From NCBI GenBank assembly GCA_028290385.1, contig JAQGJZ010000500.1, positions 1 to 8,481 of the forward strand: DNA of 8,481 nucleotides, written 5' to 3'. Numbering within the stretch: position 1 is the first letter of the stretch; every line of letters starts with the position of its first letter. The notes under the pieces are model-generated. The model ran no database searches, was not told the origin of the DNA, and saw nothing but the letters and a program-made list of their open reading frames with translations. This DNA comes from Enterovirga sp. GTDB lineage: Bacteria; Pseudomonadota; Alphaproteobacteria; Rhizobiales; Beijerinckiaceae. Shown here one piece after another: positions 5,862 to 8,481 of the stretch. Position numbers and translations under genes: made by a program.

Positions 5862-7130
5862 ATGTCTCAAAGAGAGTTGCTGCAACCCGCGGGCCTGCCG
5901 ACGACGCCCTTCCGAACCGCCGGGCTGCGCTACCGGGACTGGGTCTTCGTGTCGGGCACGATGGCCACGGACTTCCAATCCGGCCTGCCGTCCGAGATCC
6001 GCGGCAACGAGGCGATCCCGCTCGCGGGTGAGCACGTGATGATCCGCGAGACCCGCTACATCTTCCAGAGCCTCAATGCGGTCCTGGAGGCGGGCGGCGC
6101 CAAGATGGAGGATGCCGTGCGCATCGATTCCTTCCCGGTGACGCGCGACGCCATCGACCCCTACCATGTGGTGCGCCGCGACTTCATGGACCCGCCGCGT
6201 CCGGCGAGCACGTCCGTCGCGGTCGATGCGCTGCTGGCGCCCGGGGCGAGCACGCAGGTCGAGCTCGTCGCGATCGTTCCCAACGGGGAGCTGCGCAAGG
6301 AAGGCATCGAGACGGACAAAATCCCCAAGCCGCTCGGCGGATACTCGCCCGCGATCCGGGCGGGCGATTACATCTTCCTGGCGGGGCAGGTGCCGACGGA
6401 CTGGAAGAGCGGCGTCGCTCCGGAAGCGCGGGTCGACCCGAACTTCTGGGAGGGCAACAAGATCGACCGTGAGGCGCGCCTCACGCTGAAGAACATGGCC
6501 ATCACGCTGGAGGCCGCCGGCTCCTCGCTGGCGAATGTCGTGAAGGTCCAGGTCTACCTGGCCGACATCGCCGACCTGCCGCGCTTCGATCGCGTCTGGC
6601 ACGAGTTCTTTCCCGAGAACCCGCCCGCTCGGACGATCTACCCGATCCGTGCGCTCGGCGTGACCGAGGGGCGGATCGAGATCAACTTCGTCGCCCTCCG
6701 CAACGGCGGGCGGGCGAAGAAGGAGCTCGTCAAGACGAGCTCTGCACGCCCGTCGCCGTTCGGCGAGACGCAGGCCGTCAAGGCCGGCGACTTCTTGTTC
6801 CTGTCCGGCCTGATGGCCGCGGATGCCAATGGCCTCGTCCCATCGGCGCGCGCCAATCCGGGCTACCCCTACGACCGCGACACCGCCGCGGCGCAGATGG
6901 TCGACATCATGGAGCAGGCGCAGGCGATCTGCCGTGCGGCCGGAACCGACCTCCGCAACGCCGTGCGGATGCTCACCGTCCATACCGACCTGTCGGAAAG
7001 CTACCGCGCGGCAGCGGCCGCGAGCGCGTATTTCCCGGACGGTCCCCCGGCGACGACGACCGTCGGAGTTCAGGCTCCGCTCCAGGTTCCGGGCTGCTCG
7101 GTGATGGTCGATCTCTGGATCGGGCTCTGA
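5862..7130 (+). CDS. second three-domain Rid-family (YjgF/YER057c/UK114) protein
   Basis: The 422-residue product is a paralogue of the protein at 1764-3050 with the same three-repeat layout: about 15-140, 158-282 and 300-422. Repeat starts are RYRDWVFVSG, RAGDYIFLAG and KAGDFLFLSG. The middle repeats of the two proteins are the most alike (LEAAGSSLANVVKVQVYLAD here, LEAAGSSLADAVKAQVYLTD there). At the catalytic arginine position of RidA I read Ser116, Arg257 (in PPARTIY) and Thr398, so only the middle repeat keeps the residue needed for imine/enamine hydrolysis. The closing segment RIEINFVALR is also RidA-like there. No signal peptide is seen, so it is cytoplasmic. GGGAG at 5850-5854 fixes the ATG. 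It lies after the terminator of the transporter genes and 372 bases before the monooxygenase. A role in clearing reactive intermediates of the imported compound fits, but is inference. Confidence 0.9.
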   Translation: MSQRELLQPAGLPTTPFRTAGLRYRDWVFVSGTMATDFQSGLPSEIRGNEAIPLAGEHVMIRETRYIFQSLNAVLEAGGAKMEDAVRIDSFPVTRDAIDPYHVVRRDFMDPPRPASTSVAVDALLAPGASTQVELVAIVPNGELRKEGIETDKIPKPLGGYSPAIRAGDYIFLAGQVPTDWKSGVAPEARVDPNFWEGNKIDREARLTLKNMAITLEAAGSSLANVVKVQVYLADIADLPRFDRVWHEFFPENPPARTIYPIRALGVTEGRIEINFVALRNGGRAKKELVKTSSARPSPFGETQAVKAGDFLFLSGLMAADANGLVPSARANPGYPYDRDTAAAQMVDIMEQAQAICRAAGTDLRNAVRMLTVHTDLSESYRAAAAASAYFPDGPPATTTVGVQAPLQVPGCSVMVDLWIGL

Positions 7131-7502
7131 GCAAAGAGCTCCGGTCGGGAACGGAGAACACGGAAAGTCACGCGCTCCGCTGAACCCTGCTGAACAACAA
7201 TGCAGGGACCGGAGCGCGGGCCCAAGCCTGGCTGGGACACGGGACGCCGCGCGTGCGTGCCGATCCGCGTCTCAGCTTTTCTGGCGCTTTGGGCATCTCG
7301 CCGATGCTCGAGCGCCGGCGAGGCCGCAACGAACAACAAGGGGGAAACGCATGGCGCAAGAAGGGGACAGCCTCGCTCTGCTCGGCCACGCTCCGGCGCT
7401 CCACGGCCAGCCGGCCCGGGATCGCCTTGCTCGTACGCGCAACCCGGGTCGGGCTGCAATCCGGGGCGAGCGTCCGACCTCGACCTCCATGGGGGCGCGT
7501 TG
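7131..7502. other. 372-base stretch without a recognised gene
   Basis: This gap between the second Rid gene and the monooxygenase holds a long two-part hairpin (7171-7218) and a well-spaced ribosome-like site AAGGGGGAAACGC before an ATG at 7351. Several frames are open, including one continuous with the monooxygenase from at least 7257, but none gives a recognisable protein. The predicted peptides are arginine-, proline- and glycine-rich, as expected of non-coding GC-rich DNA. It could be a leader for the monooxygenase, or the remains of a lost gene. I found no clear -35/-10 pair. Confidence 0.5.
7171..7218 (+). other. long two-part hairpin downstream of the second Rid gene
   Basis: A nine-base outer stem, CGCGCTCCG (7171-7179) with CGGAGCGCG (7210-7218), and a six-base inner stem, CCCTGC (7185-7190) with GCAGGG (7202-7207), are separated by an asymmetric internal loop (five and two bases). 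They are capped by an 11-base A-rich loop. All pairs are perfect. There is no T-tract after it, so it is not a standard intrinsic terminator. Its position 41 bases after the Rid stop suggests a 3' end stabiliser, a processing site or a leader structure for the downstream gene. Confidence 0.55.
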
Positions 7503-7503
7503 A
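7351..7503 (+). CDS. possible 50-residue ORF overlapping the monooxygenase start
   Basis: An ATG at 7351 follows GGGGGAA with good spacing and opens a 50-codon frame whose TGA (7501-7503) overlaps the ATG of the monooxygenase as TGATG, a usual arrangement for translational coupling. Against it, the composition is arginine- and proline-rich, third-position GC looks lower than in the neighbouring real genes, and I recognise no family. It may be a leader ORF or chance. Confidence 0.22.
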   Translation: MAQEGDSLALLGHAPALHGQPARDRLARTRNPGRAAIRGERPTSTSMGAR

Positions 7504-8481
7504 TGTCCGCCTCCCGGAGCGCTCGCGGCAAGCCTCGCGCCGTGGTCATCGGAGGCTCGATGTCGGGCCTGTTCACGGCGGCCTTCCTCCGCCAGATCGG
7601 GTGGACGGTGGATGTCTACGAGCGGTCGGGGGTCGAACTGGTCGGCCGCGGTGCCGGCATCACCACGCATCCGGAGCTGATCGGCGCTCTCGAAAGGAGT
7701 GGCGCGGGGACCCGCGAGCTCGGCGTCACGGTCGATACCCGCGTCGCGTACGACGCCGACGGTCGGGTCATCGCGACGAAGCACCTGTCGCAGATCCTCA
7801 CCTCTTGGGACCGCCTGCAGCGGCTGCTGCGCGAAACCATCGACCCAGCGCATTACCATCTTGGGTGGAATTTCGAGCGCGTGGAGCAGGACGAGCGCGG
7901 CGTTCGCGTGCACTTCTCCGGAGGGCGGATCGAGCAGGCGGACATCCTCGTCGGCGGCGACGGGATACGCTCGGGCGTACGCGCCGAGATCATGCCAGAG
8001 GTCCAGCCCGTCTATGCCGGCTATTTCATCTGGCGCGGCGCACCGAACGAGGCGGATCTCTCGCAGCGGGCGCTGGACGAGGTTTTTCCCTACTTCTCGT
8101 TCTTCCTCCCGCCGCAGCAGGAGGTCATCTGTTACCCGATCGCCGGGTTCGACAACGATCTCCGGCCCGGGCACCGCCGCTTCAATTTCATCTGGTACCA
8201 GGTCGCTGACGCTCAGCTGCTGAAGGAGATGTGCGTCGACGAGAACGGACGCCAGCACGAGTTCTCGGTCCCCCCGCCGCTGATCCGCAAGGACCTGATC
8301 GCAGCCATGCGGGAGCAGGGACGGCGTGTTCTGCCGCCGGCGCTGAACGATTGTCTCGAGGCGATCGCCGATCCGTTCTTCACCCCGGTCTATGACTTCG
8401 TCGCGCCCCGCATCGTGTCCGGTCGCGTCGCGCTGGTCGGCGACGCGGCCTCGAACGCGCGCCCCCACATGGGTTTCGGCG
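7503..8481 (+). CDS. FAD-dependent aromatic monooxygenase, dihydroxypyridine 3-hydroxylase-like, 3' end outside window
   Basis: This is a group A flavoprotein hydroxylase that would use FAD, NAD(P)H and O2 to hydroxylate an electron-rich ring. The 326 visible codons include the FAD dinucleotide fold (AVVIGGSMSG, 13-22, ending in VDVYERS at 37-42), the DG motif GGDGIRS (151-157) and the second FAD motif GRVALVGDAA (307-316), followed by ARPHMGFG at the window edge. The middle part (FNFIWYQVAD, 227-236; the VPPPLIRKDLIAAMR segment, 256-270) resembles 2,6-dihydroxypyridine 3-monooxygenase and relatives, from memory of that family. The usual GxGxxG is GGSMSG here, common in this branch. The true substrate is unknown; urate hydroxylase-like or other phenol hydroxylases are alternatives. 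The ATG at 7503 is preceded only by a weak G-rich ribosome site. The last part of the FAD domain and the C-terminus are missing because the window ends. Confidence 0.87.
   Translation, partial: MSASRSARGKPRAVVIGGSMSGLFTAAFLRQIGWTVDVYERSGVELVGRGAGITTHPELIGALERSGAGTRELGVTVDTRVAYDADGRVIATKHLSQILTSWDRLQRLLRETIDPAHYHLGWNFERVEQDERGVRVHFSGGRIEQADILVGGDGIRSGVRAEIMPEVQPVYAGYFIWRGAPNEADLSQRALDEVFPYFSFFLPPQQEVICYPIAGFDNDLRPGHRRFNFIWYQVADAQLLKEMCVDENGRQHEFSVPPPLIRKDLIAAMREQGRRVLPPALNDCLEAIADPFFTPVYDFVAPRIVSGRVALVGDAASNARPHMGFG

Noticed and set aside
5814..6983. 389-codon minus-strand open frame opposite the second Rid gene
   Set aside because: Antisense mirror of a GC-rich gene; the plus strand carries clear Rid repeats and a ribosome site.
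1764..7130. Cyanuric acid hydrolase/barbiturase identity for the three-repeat proteins
   Set aside because: Those enzymes also have three repeats of a related fold, but each repeat carries a Ser-Lys pair that I cannot place here, and the repeats read as Rid sequences. An evolutionary parallel is possible but not the same family.
7272..8468. 398-codon minus-strand open frame opposite the monooxygenase
   Set aside because: The plus strand has FAD-binding motifs in the expected order; the minus frame shows none and is a mirror of codon bias.
1..8481. tRNA, rRNA, CRISPR array, insertion sequence or phage attachment site
   Set aside because: No direct-repeat array, transposase sequence, terminal inverted repeats or cloverleaf-like segment was seen on reading both strands.

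Overview
The window is high-GC DNA with GC-rich third codon positions, Shine-Dalgarno sites and compact operons. It looks like an environmental alphaproteobacterium. The gene families would fit Methylobacterium, Bradyrhizobium or related Hyphomicrobiales, but this placement is an inference from style and I found no marker gene. There are no RNA genes, CRISPR arrays or insertion sequences that I can support.

Left edge (1-866): the C-terminal end of an alpha/beta hydrolase, apparently broken by a one-base frameshift near base 116. It converges on a small minus-strand gene for a 121-residue protein of unknown function.

Regulator and divergent control region (867-1763): a minus-strand GntR-family (FadR/FCD-type) regulator faces away from a long plus-strand gene set. 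The space between them carries repeated ACCAAT/ATTGGT half-sites. These resemble the operators of some FadR-subfamily regulators and may be the regulator's own binding sites.

Main gene set (1764-7130): a three-domain Rid (YjgF/YER057c/UK114) protein, then an ABC importer of the nitrate/sulfonate/taurine (SsuABC/TauABC) type made of ATPase, permease and periplasmic binding protein. A strong intrinsic terminator follows, then a second three-domain Rid protein. The two Rid proteins are paralogues flanking the transporter. Each appears to be one chain holding the three subunits that normally form a Rid trimer. By my hand alignment, only the middle domain of the second protein keeps the arginine needed for classic imine/enamine deaminase activity.

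Right edge (7131-8481): 372 bases with no convincing gene but with a long two-part hairpin, then the first 326 codons of an FAD-dependent aromatic hydroxylase. It resembles the 2,6-dihydroxypyridine 3-monooxygenase branch of group A flavin hydroxylases.

Read together, the locus looks like a substrate-inducible module that imports a small, probably nitrogen-containing organic compound, hydroxylates it, and handles reactive imine/enamine intermediates with Rid proteins. The substrate is not determined by the sequence. The N-heterocycle idea rests on the monooxygenase subfamily and the presence of Rid proteins.
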